A stretch of 64,000 nt of DNA from Onchocerca lupi (Eukaryota > Nematoda > Chromadorea > Rhabditida > Onchocercidae). Position 1 is the stretch's first letter, and each line of letters begins with the position of its first letter. The notes beneath the pieces were generated by a model. The model was not told the DNA's origin, made no database searches, and worked only from the letters and a program-made list of their open reading frames with translations. A program made the position numbers and the translations under genes. The stretch lies in assembly GCA_028564675.1 (NCBI GenBank), contig JAOVVO010000113.1, positions 1 to 64,000 on the forward strand, written 5' to 3'. Shown piece by piece: positions 50,301 to 62,834 of this stretch.

Positions 50301-51237
50301 AATTAATGTATAATTATTTTTTATCATTTTAATGAGAAAAAATGCATAAAAGAAAAATATCAAACAAAGTTTTTGCACTTGTATCTGTTTTATTGAGATG
50401 GAAAATTCATTTTTTTTTTAAATCAATCGAAAGGTCAAACAAAGGAGGTCAATTTCATCATACATTGATCAGAATAAGATAGCATTTTTAAAGAAATTTT
50501 TTCATAAAATTTGATTTTCATTTATGATAATTTTTGTATTGATTATTTTCAAATATTTTTGAAGATTCTATCCAGTTTGGAATGAAAATTTCAAATTTGA
50601 ATTACGATGTCCAGAAATGGCAATGCTCAGATTATGTGTTAAAGATTATGATACCTGTTCCACCGATGATTTTATCGGTGAATTTAGCATCCCGGTGAGC
50701 AGTATTCGGCCAGGTTAGCATTTCATATTTTCATTTAAAATATTTTAAAAATAGTTGAAAATTTTTCATTTCTAATTAGAAAAAAGATTTTTTTCATCTA
50801 TAGTTTGCTCAAATTTTTTATTAAATTTGCAAAAGTTTCGCAAATTTAAAACAATTATTGAATTGATTGTGAAATTATTCAGCATAATTATCTAATCAAT
50901 TTATTGAAGACAATATTTTTTCTAAAAACAAAAAAAAAAGGTATCTAAACTGTTGTTTAAAAAAATTATTTTGAATAGTTTCCAAAAAAAAAAACCAAAA
51001 TTTCCCGTAAATTTCTTTGTTTTTTTCTAAACTTTCTCATAAATTATTTAGTTGGAAAAATAATTTTTATGCATCATATTATCATTTATTTCAAATTATT
51101 TCAAATTTAATTTTAAATTTTTTTTTTTTGAAATTTCAGGTTATTCAAATGTCAATCTATATACAGGCTGTGATCGAATTCTCAGTTCATCTGCTGCCAT
51201 TCTCATACATGTTGATTTTCAACAAATACATTTTTGA
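44301..51237 (+). CDS. Phosphoinositide phospholipase C, delta/PRIP-like architecture (5' end not located)
   Basis: It hydrolyses PIP2 to IP3 and diacylglycerol at the plasma membrane. Thirteen exons in phase: 44301-44395, 44706-44913, 45185-45270, 45663-45854, 46207-46312, 46514-46717, 47449-47645, 47776-48022, 49052-49336, 49871-49917, 50162-50295, 50565-50713, 51140-51237; about 682 aa, lacking roughly the first 50-70. Order: PH domain (KILEVRTGFGTD), EF-hand region, X domain (HYYINSSHNTYL, LIELDVLDG, EPYIGHRG, LILTIENRCSLEQQ), very short X-Y linker, Y domain (SYPKGLRQDSSNFCP, CGYVLKPAIL), C2 domain ending at TGA 51237. Both catalytic histidines, the asparagine and the acidic calcium ligands of PLC-delta1 have counterparts, so it is predicted active. 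The PH sequence also recalls PLC-L/PRIP, but PRIP loses the second histidine and this protein keeps it. The short linker argues against beta, gamma or epsilon classes. Confidence 0.92.
47153..47469 (+). repeat. 67-bp minisatellite made of copies of an intron-exon junction
   Basis: Within the phospholipase C intron 46718-47448, copies of the 21-base exon start TAGATGTTTTGGATGGAACTT occur in slightly altered form at 47153, 47220, 47287 and 47354, exactly 67 bp apart. The genuine exon start is at 47449, 95 bp after the last copy. Each unit also carries a gacgtacgtgtaa-like word and the pre-acceptor AT tract. Two decoys keep an AG directly before the junction (47153 and 47354); two have lost it. 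Confidence 0.9.
48183..48420. repeat. Degenerate short tandem repeat in a phospholipase C intron
   Basis: Words such as 'gaagaaatgacttttgatct' recur about seven times at intervals of roughly 30-40 bp inside the intron 48023-49051, with many substitutions between copies. Confidence 0.65.
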
Positions 51238-53246
51238 AAAGATAATCGAAATATTTCATTTTCATAATTGTTAAATTAGAATTAGGAGAAATTTGAATTA
51301 ATTAACGAATTTAATTATGTTAGAAAAGAAAAAAAAGAATTGAAATTGTATTTTATTTTATTTAATAAATTATTTCTGCTATAAGTAATATTGCTATTTG
51401 CTAAATTCAAAATTCATCTCATTTATTGATAATTTGCTAAAATAAATCTTTTAACTCATTTATGAATTGCTACTTTTGCTTCAACTTAATACGTGATTGA
51501 ATTATTCAAAATAATTTGTTTTCTAAAAAAAATCTAAAACTCAATGAATATTTTTTTTCCTTCAAAATTTAAATCAAAATTTTTATTTCCATATTGACAA
51601 TTTTCGATTTTGAATTTCCGAATTTAATAGTTGTTTAATTGAATTTAATTCCCGAATTGACAATTTTTTGATTTGATATCTGTAATGATAGTTGATAGAA
51701 AATGATAAATTTGTGATGATAGAAAATTTTTACGGATAGCAAATGCGAGAATGAATAAAATGGAAAGCATAGCGATAGTGATATTGATTTGATATGATGA
51801 GACGATCGATCGATGATTACGATCTTATTGATTATTTATGAAAAAAAAAAAAGAAAATTTAAATGATGCTACTTTTTTTTTTCCCTTTACTCATTTCCAC
51901 AAAACTTTTCTCATCGTTAGATTTCAATATATATTTTCAAAAAAATATATTACATAAAGCGTAGGAAATTTTTTTTTTTTTTTTTTTAAACTCGAAAATA
52001 TCATCGGAAGTTTGCTTGCAAATATTTTTTTCCTTTTTCTTTCTTTCTTTTCACATTTCGTTTGTATGGATGTATAAATTCGTTTTTCGAAGAATTATTT
52101 TAGTCGCAAAAATAAATTATAGCAAATCGATTGAATGAGAGATTTCGTGCAGTTCAAGAAATATTGTGCAAAATTTTAAATTACGTGTATAATCAGATGA
52201 GCAGAGATTGAAAGTTGAAAATTTCAAACTTTTTTTTCTTTTGAAAAGCACACAACGATGATAGAAAAAATGACGAGCAAAGATATTGAAATAAATGTAT
52301 ATTTGATGATTGTTAGGGAAAATGTAAAAACGAATGAGAAGAAAAGAGCAGAAAATTTAGATTGAAAATTTTCATCATTTTAGTTGCTCGATATTTGAAG
52401 ATGAATAGTGGAATTGAAGAAGTTACGAAAAGATTTAGAATGTTAGCTTAGCTTTCTCATATAAACAAATTTAAAAAAGAATTTAAAAATTCTATCTGTC
52501 AATCTATTGCTTCGTTTCTATTTGTTCTTTTTCAAATTGTTTAGTTTATTTTAGTGAAATTGAGAAGAATTTTTAGTTTGAGAGATTTTTTGGTGAAAAA
52601 TTTGAAAAGAATTGTTCAGTCGAAAAGTTAGAAAGAAAAAGTTTAAAAGTTTTAGAGATGTTAGAAAGGAAAAGTTTAGATTTTTCAGAGAAGTTAGAAA
52701 AGAGTAGTTGAAGTATTTGGAATATTTGAAATAGAACAAGACATTTTGAACACCTGACATTTTTCTCAGTTAGCTATACAAGACTTAGCTTAACAAATGT
52801 TACTAATCTCGATCGAATAGCATATAGATTGAAAATACTTCGGCCGGCGAAGAATTTTGCGGCCCGAAAATTGCTCGAAACATAGCTCGAAAGCTTTTTA
52901 ACAACAAACTTTTTTGTGTCTTCTTAGCTTAGCTAATGATCAACAGATGGCTTACATATCGCATAACAAATACAGCTAAGAATAAATAAATCTATCCATT
53001 TCAACCAAATCACTTCATCTGCTTAGAACAAATCAACGAAAAAGTTTTGTTTCAATCAAATTGAAGAAAGAGATTTTGCGAACTTCTTGCTCTTCTCCTT
53101 CTCTTTAATAGCTTTGCTAATTCCACCTAACATCATCCATCATCAGTTCAACTTCGCCCAATCTTTTCAATTAATTCGTTTATTTACCACTCTCAACGAT
53201 CATCTACTGATAAACATCATCGTTAACAACAAGCAAAAGCAGGAAT
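51238..53246. other. Intergenic region, 3' flank of phospholipase C and promoter side of mlc-3
   Basis: No gene is supported. A purine-rich stretch (about 52550-52740) with repeated 'agttagaaa'-type words and a less AT-rich patch at 52840-53000 may belong to the mlc-3 promoter or 5' UTR. Confidence 0.45.
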
Positions 53247-56077
53247 ATGCCTTCACAAGCTGGTAAAATTTTTATTCCACTTTTTTTTCTTTCTTTAATT
53301 TAAATTTTCAAATGAAATATTTTGATTGAATAATTTTATTAGGTTAAGAATAATTATTCTATCATAGCTCATTTTTATGAAACAAACAAAACAACTAAAT
53401 ATTTATTCAATCAAGGGTCAAAAGGATAATGAGATGTCTTTTATCAAATATATTTTTGAAAGATGGTTTACATGAATAAAGAAAAATATTAGGACGAATA
53501 ATATCTGCTTATTGAAATCCAGTGAAATTAATCTCAACAATACAAATAATATATAAACAAATACCATGGATTCAAGTAACTAATACAGGTTACTGTATAT
53601 TACAGTACGCAAATGGACATGTAGACAAATACCATATCTGAAATCAGGTACCTAATACAAGCTACTGTATATTACATTAGAATTTGAACGGTATAGGGAC
53701 AGGATGTTGGTTTATTTCTTACTATTCACAATTATAATTTCATTCAGTGATAATTTACAATAAAACTACGATAATCATCATGCGATGGGCCGAAAAGTGA
53801 TTGATAAGGTTTGTATTAGAGACAAAAAATTGGTGATAATTTGGGCACATTACCCTTGAGAAGATAAGTTGAAGCTTGATTCTTCTTAGAATCTAATTAT
53901 CCAACAATTTTTACTTCAATCATAATTAGCTATCTTCTGTGAAATTGTGAGGCATAAATTCTGTTCATAAAAAAATTTACATACTGTAATATACTGTATG
54001 AAAATTTTACGGTAAGCAACAGTTATCTGGAACAGAAGAGTAATGTTATTCCTAGAAATCTTATCTTTGTTAGTGTTAAAAATTTCTTGTTATGAGAAAC
54101 GGGAAAAAAGAAAAAATAATAAGTAACATTTCCTGATATGACGCGAATTCTTCTCTATCGCAAAATGGTCCCTTAAACAGTCTTGATCGGTCGCAACTCT
54201 TTGGAAATTTCATAAAATTTGAAGAATCAAATTTGATCAATTCGTAAATTCAAAGAAATGATTCTTATTTCAACCTAAATTTCACACCATTAGTTAAACA
54301 AATAAATTTACTAGTTTTAATGGGATAATGAATAAGAAAATATTAGCAACTAAATGCTCTTCGACATTTTAGGAGAAAGCTTTTTTTAAAATAAATATTT
54401 TTCAGGTCCTGAAAATATTTCTAGAAACATTGATTTTTAACTAATAATTTTTTTACTCTTTTTCTCCTCAATTCGTTTCAACCTCTTATCTGAAATGAAA
54501 AAAGCCATTTTTTATGTAACTTTTTGATAATTGATCACAATTTTATTATGCAAATTTTTATTCTAATGGCTTTATTAATAATAATAATAATTCTTCTTAC
54601 TGCTGAATACATGCTCAACTTTTTTTTATCATTTTATACAAAAATTGACCAATTCTTTTGGTCATAAAATCTGAAATATTATTTTGCCATGACGAATCGT
54701 AAATTGATTGCTTTACGTCTGATTCATGAAAATTCGACATATTTTCGAAATGTTGAATAACTTTTCACTAGAATATCAACTTTTAAAAGCGCATACATTC
54801 ATTTTTCATCTCTAAATATTTTAGAGGTACCAATCGCTTATTCAGGTGTAATCCTAGAAGTTTGTATCTAAAAATTTAATCTTAAGATACTCTCAATGTT
54901 AATATCATTTTTCAAAAAGTTCACAACATCTGAGCTTATTTAGATTATATAGCAAATATCAAATGTTGTAAATCAATTTGTGTTATTCTTTATTTAAAAG
55001 TATAGAAAATATTACATTGAAATTTTAAGTATTTTTTTTAAATTAGGAAATCAATTAAAAATTTAAATTTAAGAAGCTATTTTTGAGCAATGAATTAATT
55101 AGTCCTCAACTTGGAATTTGAAAAACTTATGTCATTGCTAGATTTTATCTTGGTTTTTACATATTATTCCTTCAATTTTACTGCTTGCTCGTATTTTTTG
55201 CAAAAAATAAAATTATCTGTTTTATAAAATAATAAATTGATTTATAACGGAAATAATTGATTTTAAAGATATTGTAAGTTTCCTTTAACCCATTTTATTT
55301 AAAACTTTCTTTTTTTTTCTTTTTTTTTTTTTTTTAAATAGATATGCAGTAGAGACTAAAAGTTATCCGCATCGCACTTTTTCATATCAGATTTAAGTTT
55401 AAGTTTTTAAAAAAAAATCCATATTTATTATCAAAATTGTTTCAATAGCTCTCTGTAAAGAATTGTCGTATTTTTTTATAAAATTGCAAAGTTATGAAAA
55501 ATATCAAAATTCGAAATTAAATCGATAATACTTGCTCAAATCTATATATTTCCAAATGGATTACAGATAGCTTTTGTCTTTTACATTTTAATTTCCTTTA
55601 TAACAGATTAAATACAAAGTTGATATAAAGAAAAAGGAAGTCTTATCAAACTTCAAACTTTTAAAGTTGATAGTTTGTTCCTATCAAAAAAATTTTCTGT
55701 TTTAATTCATTTTTTTTTTTTTTTTTTTTTGGTAGTTTGCTAAATTTGCTTCAACTTTGTTAATTTTAATTACTCCTTGCTACCCTACAATCTTTTTAGA
55801 ATTTCACATAAAAATTCCGCTTATTTGTACATCAAAGTTTGTATTCTTGTAGTATTAATGAGATTTTCAAGCTGCTAATTTTTCGAAAACTTTTCATTTC
55901 TCTATTACTTGAAGACATAAGTTTTTGCAAAATCAAAAAAGTGAAAATTTTTCTTAAAAGTGCAAATATCAGACTTATTTCTTGTATCTATATATGAAAA
56001 ATCACAAAAGTGATTCAGATTCTTGTATCATTTATTCATAAATAATATACTTCTGTGAATAGTTTGCGGTATTTTGC

Positions 56078-56110
<33 letters not shown>

Positions 56111-57534
56111 AGAATTAGAGATTAGATAAGAATCATATCTAATCATCTAATTATCACCATCCATTCAATGAAAATTAAAAATATTGATAAATTATTATAT
56201 TTTACTCATAGTAGCATAAAATACAAAACTACTTAACAGAGAAGCTATCATGATTGAAATTTAATAAAAAAGTTATTCAGGAAGAAATTCTCATACAAGA
56301 TGTAATATTCACAGATGACTAATCTATTTTGATGAATTTTAAATAACAAGTTTGCTACCGTTTCAAAGAGATAATTAGAATTAGAATAAGCCAGAAAATC
56401 TATGGTTATTCAAATTTTTGAATTAAAAATTAGCCAAAAATCATGATGCAAAAAATTATTCGATTATAGAACTCAAGGAAATATTTTTATTGTACGACGA
56501 AGAATTGGATGGAAAAATTGATGGTACTCAAATTGGTGATGTCATACGAGCTGCAGGCCTTAAACCAACAAATGCTATGGTTACTAAGGCAAGTGGAACG
56601 GAATATAAGCGAAAAGGTGAAAAACGTATAACTTTTGAAGAATGGATGCCAATTTATGAGCAACTTAGCAAGGAAAAGGTTCAATTTTTTGAATTTATTC
56701 AAATTTATTCATTTGCTATTTTAACCAATTAATCTCTCGCTTTTTCAACCTTTCAAATACACAATTTTTCCATCTTTAAAAGTTCTTAATTTGATATTAT
56801 TGATCAACTTGACAAAATTAATTATTAAATTCTCATATATCTTATCTTTTTAAAGAACCAAATAAGAATGAATAGTGATTTATTTTATGAAATTTTCAGG
56901 AACAAGGAACGTTTCAGGATTTCGTTGAAGGATTGAAAGTTTTTGATAAAGAAGAATCCGGAAAGGTATGATACAATAATTCTTTTACATTCGTATCATT
57001 CAAATTTCAAATTATTATTAATTGATTTCTATTTGAATATTACTGAGAAAAGTAAGATGAATCTTATTTCCTGGGAAATCCCTTTAACAGGAGATTCTTA
57101 AATTATTAAATAAATTAATAAAAAAACTATTATCTTTTCCTTGTATATATTTCATTATTGATAATAAATTCAGCGGATATTCTATACAAACAATTGAAAA
57201 TTCATAAAAATTTAAAAAATTGTAAATTCAAAAAAAGAAAAAAAAAATATTAGGAAAGTAATCGATCGATAATTTATATTCTTTTTTCTTTAAGATTATG
57301 GCAGCAGAATTGAGGCATGTTTTGATGGCTTTAGGTGAGCGTTTGTCAGCTGAAGAAGCGGATGAAATAATGAAAGGATGTGACGATGCGGAAGGAATGG
57401 TTTCCTATGAAGGTTAGTAATATTAGCTTTGATCAAGATAAATCGATCATTATTGATTTTCAAAATGTACAAAATTGATTTCCATTTCAGCATTCGTCAA
57501 GAAAGTATTGGCTGGACCATTTCCGGATGATTGA
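53247..57534 (+). CDS. mlc-3: Essential (alkali) myosin light chain MLC-3, complete
   Basis: It binds the IQ motif of the myosin heavy-chain lever arm in muscle. Five exons in phase: 53247-53262, 56470-56678, 56900-56965, 57295-57412, 57491-57534; 453 nt, 150 aa. The first exon encodes only MPSQA plus one base and is separated by a 3.2-kb intron. The protein is calmodulin-fold: an N-lobe with LYDEELDGKIDGTQIGDVIRAAG, KRKGEKRITFEEWMPIYEQL, and a C-lobe with VFDKEESGKIMAAELRHVL and LGERLSAEEADEIM, ending KKVLAGPFPDD. The MPSQ start, DEELDGKIDG and AGPFPD end match nematode MLC-3. EF-hand loops lack the full set of calcium ligands, as usual for essential light chains. The long first intron is a likely place for muscle enhancers. 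AATAAA signals occur at 57741 and 57765. Confidence 0.97.
53556..53693. repeat. Imperfect duplication in mlc-3 intron 1
   Basis: Two adjacent units of about 70 bp each contain 'acaaatacca', then 'ctaatacargytactgtat', then 'attacakta'. They are diverged. They have no apparent coding role. Confidence 0.6.
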
Positions 57535-57566
57535 ATTAGCTGGACCATTTCCGGATAATTGAATCG
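57511..57566 (+). repeat. 28-bp tandem duplication of the mlc-3 terminal codons and stop
   Basis: The 28 bases from 57511 (last coding bases GCTGGACCATTTCCGGATGA, stop and flank) are repeated at 57539 with few changes. The second copy lies in the 3' UTR. Twenty-eight is not a multiple of three, so it is out of frame with the gene. Confidence 0.9.
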
Positions 57567-57740
57567 TTAATAATGCCGGAAGAAGTAAAATATTAACTCT
57601 ACTTCACTCCAGGCTACAACAAAATAGAAGAAAATCTACTTTTTTCTTTCTACTCTTTTAATCAACAACTTCATCCATTTTTCCAATTTTTTTCTAAAAA
57701 TTTTAACTAAGTTTAAGACTAATTCTTAATTCCTAAATTG

Positions 57741-57770
57741 AATAAATAGCCATTGTATTGAATGAATAAA
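57741..57770 (+). terminator. mlc-3 polyadenylation signals
   Basis: Two AATAAA hexamers at 57741-57746 and 57765-57770, about 210-235 bases after the stop, are the likely 3' end signals. Confidence 0.55.
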
Positions 57771-59357
57771 ATGTTTGTTATTTTAGACACTGGAAACTTT
57801 AAAAGAATGAAAATTTTAAGATTCAGAAGTGCATGAATACATCAATGAATTGATTCTTTTCTAATTTGTTCATTAAAAGGAATTAAATTTATTGGCAAAA
57901 TTTGCTTATTTTTAAAACGCTTTCACCTTCAACTCTATGACTATTTCTTATCCCATAATATTTCTAATTCTGCAAGCTATGCTCAATTTAATTAAATATT
58001 CTGTCTTCTTGTAACATAAAGATATTCATTAAATAGCATATTCATCCAATCAATCAAATAAAAATTCTGTCCAGTATAGCAGTAGTATTGCTCATTTTGT
58101 GATCAACAAATTGTTTCCAAGATTTTTCGTTTGATGAAATTTAAATAAGCATTAAAGTTGAAATCCTGATGTTAACTGTCGGAAAAATCCGGAAGAAATG
58201 ATTAATGTAAACAAAGAGTATTAAAAGTCAAGAAGCGCGAAGACACTTCCAAATGTGTCTTCAACAAGTTGATAAACATGTTTACCACCAAGACGTTCCA
58301 ATTACCAACATATTTCATTACTATTTATCACATATAAATAAATTGGAATCTGTATTACTTATTCTGTCACTTTACTATTTCATATTCTAAATTTAGACCA
58401 GACTAAATTAATGAATGGATAAAACCGAAAAGTTTAATGATTAGAACAACAAAGCCTTTTTCACAGCTTTCACCTAAAATATTCAGTTGAAGGCTTTGTA
58501 CTGAATAATAAAATATTCCATTTCACAGGTGTAGAAATGAGAGGCAAAATAGTTCAAAAAAGCACCGCCGTTTAATTGCCTATTTCCTTCAGATAGATTT
58601 AGATCGCAGAATTATTTCAGTAAGTGACAAAGACAACTCAAAACTAGAATTATCCCGCTACGCAGAACTTAATAATTTACCAATGATTGTGAAAAAGAAA
58701 ATATCTATTCAAAAATTAAAAACATAACAAGAATTAAGAGTGGGAAATTTCGTCATCATCGTAGAAAAGTAATAGAATTACTTTAAAGTCGAAAAAAAAG
58801 AGGACTGGAAAGCAAACAAAATTTACTTACGATCTATTGATATCCATTAGGAAATGACAGACACGAGTAATACTCACTTTTTTTGATAAAGCGAAAAGTT
58901 AAGCAAATAGCCCATTCCAAAACTTTCATTTCCTTTTGATAAAATTATCATTTCTGCTTCACAAATAGATTGACTAATTTAAACAGGACTTTTGAAAAAC
59001 AATTTGTGTTTTCTCGACAGCATCGAAATTCAAAAGTTTTCACTAGACCACAATATCGACGAGTTTTACGTTACTTCTTAAAAAGTTTTTCTCATAGCCA
59101 AAAAGAAGATGTACATAAAATCGTTTTAAGAAATATTTAAAAAAAATACTACCAAACTTTTTGAAAATTCGACAAGATCAAATAGTCCAGCATTATAAAA
59201 TGGATAAATTGATGACTCATGCATTCATGTATTCAATTTTCTGTCACATAAGCAATTTGCATAGATATTTTATTTTAGTATAATCGAAGTTTGGCTTTTA
59301 TCCAGCACATAATCAAATCATCTAATGAATATCTACCAACATAGAAATAAGACACCA
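57771..59357. other. Intergenic region between convergent genes
   Basis: No gene is supported. It holds dispersed repeat copy B (58180-58300) and a small perfect 10-bp inverted repeat (58449-58458 with 58490-58499) around a 31-base loop. Confidence 0.45.
58180..58305. repeat. Dispersed repeat copy B
   Basis: It aligns in the same orientation with 9885-10010. Shared phrases are 'ctgtcggaaaaatccggaa' and 'caagttgataaacatgttt', and the aligned length is about 110 bp with gaps. The internal tandem units of copy A are not repeated here. Confidence 0.55.
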
Positions 59358-60834
59358 CTAAGATCGTGAGCTGGCCCGCAAAGCTGTCGCAATGATTTGC
59401 TCCTTGCTTTGTGCTTTCAACGCTTCAGTTTCAGCTCTGTTTTTTGCACTTCGCGATCGAATAAGCAAGAATAATAACAAATACGTATATATTCTGGCAC
59501 GGCCACGGTTTAAATAACCTGAAAATTTCAATAACGAGAATGAAAAATGTCTAGCAAGTCTAATGAAATATGAAAATCTCAATAATCACAATAAAAAATG
59601 CCTTAACAGACATAACTCCGTGAACATAACTATACGGTGATTATACCATTCCATAAAAAAGCATTTTCCAACATTCATTGAGTTGTATTGATAAAGTAAA
59701 GATATGGCCAAAAATATTGCCCAGAAATTTCAAACAACCTTGAGAAGATGCTTTATTGCGTGTTGGAAAAAAAAATTTTAAGTGGAACAAGCGACATAAA
59801 GCTTGATCAATAACTAACTGCAATGAAATAAATATAGCGTAATTGAATGCATGTCCAGTCATAACTTTCCTATTCATTTTCTTCGATCTCCATTCTCCTT
59901 CTCTCTCTCTCTCTCTTATTCTTTCCCAAATTTAGCAACTTGCTTAAATGGAAAGTTATGAATGGATCAGAACTGAATGAAATCAAAGTGAACGATACTT
60001 TTAGCAATTTCTTATGTAATACAAATATTGCTTCTCGGTTTTATCGATACATATATTCAGCTTCCATAATAAATCAAAGAATATAACTATTCACTTCTCA
60101 TAACTTCAAGGATGTCCTAAACTTAAATCACTAGTATAAAAAAAAAAAAGAACTACTATTGCACTAAGAATTACCTTACTTACCTTGCCGATTTTACCTT
60201 ACTCTTCTAAGAAGCCATAAAATGTTCTGCATTATGAGAATTCGGAAGAAACTAAGCAACATTTCTTCATTTTTTATTACTTCCCGAACTATTTATTAGA
60301 CATTTCGCTGACCGTATGAACTAATTTTTCGCCATCTTGTCGGTAATTTAAGAATGGTTTTTTTGTAATGGCACTGTAAATGTGATCAACCACTATATTG
60401 CTCATTCAAGAAGAGCCTTCAGTAATGATATTTCAAATATAATCAGTTATTATCATTCTGCTGATCGTACTCAATAATTCAAGAATGGCTTTTGATAATA
60501 GTATTATAAATAAGATCAATTACTAGTCATTTCGATAACCATATTCGATGGTTCAAGAACAACCTTTTACTAATGGTACTTACTGTAAAGTGTAAAACCT
60601 TCAGTGATGGTACTGTAAATATTTGTAAAAGTTACAGTGTTTTATCGAAGGAACAAGGAACTTACACGATTCTTCTTTGAGCCAAAATCTTCCTTCCCAC
60701 CACTTGTACATTGGTCGTAAAATTACATTTGTCTTCATCGTATGTACCATTTGAGCGTATAATTGTGATACCTGTCCGGCAACTTGCTTCATTACCGTTA
60801 ATCCTTGTTTCATAACAACTGCTGCTTGTGACAT
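59358..60834 (-). CDS. Small predicted single-pass membrane protein, function unknown
   Basis: Two exons in phase: 60666-60834 and 59358-59518; 330 nt, 109 aa. The ATG at 60834 follows an acceptor (gaaatttcag) by 5 nt, a good trans-splice site, and the donor is gtaagt. The N-terminal half is rich in M, Q, V and K (MSQAAVVMKQGLTVMKQ) and contains RPMYKWWEGRFWLKEE. The C-terminal exon starts with one short hydrophobic run (IYTYLLLFLLI) flanked by arginines and ends in an Ala/Lys/Gln helix closing with ASSRS. Size and composition recall small mitochondrial inner-membrane subunits, but I cannot match it to a named family. An intron of 1.1 kb separates the exons; nothing in it is supported as coding. 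Confidence 0.7.
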
Positions 60835-61030
60835 TTTCACTGAAATTTCAAATCATATAATTTGATCGAAATCGAAACTGCTAACTTAAACTTCATTATT
60901 ACGCTTAAAGGAAACGTTATTTTATAACTAATAAAAGACGACTTTCGTCACAAAATTCACGTAGGGGATGACAAGATTTCTGTAATTAATACAGATAAGC
61001 AGCAACTCTTGACGATTAAAAATTAAAAGG

Positions 61031-61210
61031 ATAGGTTATCCAGAAAAAAAGGAGTACGTGACACGTGATATCTTCTAGAAGAGACGTGATGATAGGTCAT
61101 TCAGAAAAGAAGGAGTACGTGATACGTTATATCTTCTAGAAGAGACGTGATGATAGGTTATCCAGAAAAGGAGTACGTGATACGTGATATCTTCTAGAAG
61201 AGACGTGATA
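61031..61210. repeat. 61-bp tandem repeat, three copies, with heat-shock-element cores
   Basis: Units begin at 61031, 61092 and 61153 and are over 90% alike. Each contains TTCTAGAA (61073-61080, 61134-61141, 61192-61199), which satisfies the nTTCnnGAAn heat-shock-factor pattern, and a GTACGTGAYACGTKATAT-type palindromic block; copy 1 contains CACGTG. The array lies about 200 bp upstream of the ATG of the minus-strand small membrane protein gene. A promoter role is inferred. Confidence 0.9.
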
Positions 61211-62834
61211 TTCGCAAAAGTAATTCATCGAATCTACACGTAAATCCATACCCATCCCTATAAAATATTTACCAAAGCAAAGAGAACGCGTGACAAACAG
61301 ATCCAACAATTCATGAAGAGTGCAACAATCAATTTGAGCTGCAACAGTGGAAAGCGTCTTGCAATTGGTACTCTTGTATTACTTCAAATTTCGAATTTCT
61401 CTTTGTTACGTGTTTTTTACGTTTTAGACGTAATTTGTATATTCTGGATATGTTACTGCAATTGATTTAATACTTATTTGACTTTGACCTTTCAACTTTG
61501 TAGTCTTTTTTTCTAAAACCTTCCAATGGAAATTTCTTGAACCGGATGGAAATTGAGAAATACTGTGCTGTGCGTTATTTTAGCTATTGTCGAATTAATC
61601 TTCTTAAATCGTAGATGTAATAACAACGGACGTTTTGAGGGGTTTAGAAAACGGGGAATAATCCTAATCAAAGGAAAATAAGATTCACTCTTGTTTCATT
61701 TTAAATCTTATAATAATTTCTTTTTGTATTACCGTATACTCTCTAGGTGCTCGATGGTATTACTGTCCATTCTTCAATACTGTATAGCGTCATCATACAC
61801 TGCTTTGTTGATTGATCGCTTCATACTTAATTATTTATAAATTTGACTTTGAAGAATTAGTTGAATAAATCCGACGATATATGTAAATAATAGCAACTGT
61901 TAGGGCGAAGTAATGAAATGAATTTCAGTTGATTAGGAAAAACAAGAGAATCAATGAATATATCTTTAGTAAACAATAAATAATTCTAATATTTCCTCTT
62001 CATTCATTATTGTGCTTGCAATTTTAACTATTTCTGCACTTTTATCAATTGAACAAACATAACATCACTCAGGTTCTTTATATTTCAATACATTATGCTG
62101 TTTTAAAATTTTTTTTGATCATTGATATTTTATCGTGATCTATTGAAGAAGGATTTTTGGAAATACTTCGTTAGGATTATACACAAAAGTTTTCATTCTA
62201 CTGTAACTCAATACCGTTGTTTTTTTTTTTTTCTTTTTTGATATCATTCCAGTTCTTGAAACTGGAACAATGTCGGATTTTTGATGAATAAGTTATTTTA
62301 AGCCTACAATTCTCGATACTGTTTCTGATTTCTGGTTGGATTAAAACTTAGAGTATTTTAGAAAAAACTTGAATTATGTATTGGTAAAGTACCATCTCGA
62401 AATATATTCATTTCTAATTTTTTTTTTTTTTTTTTTTTTTTTGGAATAGATGTGCATTTATTACTTTTTAGGATTTTTAACATTCCTAAAATCATTCAAA
62501 TCAAATCAGTATTGAAAATTCATATTTGTAGTTATTTGATTCTTTACTTTTATGCTATTTGCGGGTTTTTAACATGAACCCTATGCGAATAAGTGATAGA
62601 GAAATTAATTTGAAATTAATATTGTGACAGAATTGCAAAAGAATAATGGGTTCAATTTTAATTAAGTTTAGCTCTCAGATTCTTTTAGAATTTTTTCAAT
62701 CTTCAGATTTTTAAAACCTTTGTTTTACATAATTGATTTGAAACTGTAAGAGTTATAGAAATGTTGGACATAAAATTACTTATTATTTCATTTTGCATTT
62801 ACTTTGTTTAAAATTATTTTCAACAAATTTCAGG
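61211..62834. other. Divergent intergenic region
   Basis: No coding exon is supported. It contains long T tracts near 62220 and 62420. It lies between two divergently transcribed genes and probably contains their promoters. Confidence 0.45.

Noticed and set aside
59641..59877. Minus-strand open frame of 78 codons inside the intron of the small membrane protein gene.
   Set aside because: Including it would break the phase between the two good exons, and it lacks a matching acceptor and donor.
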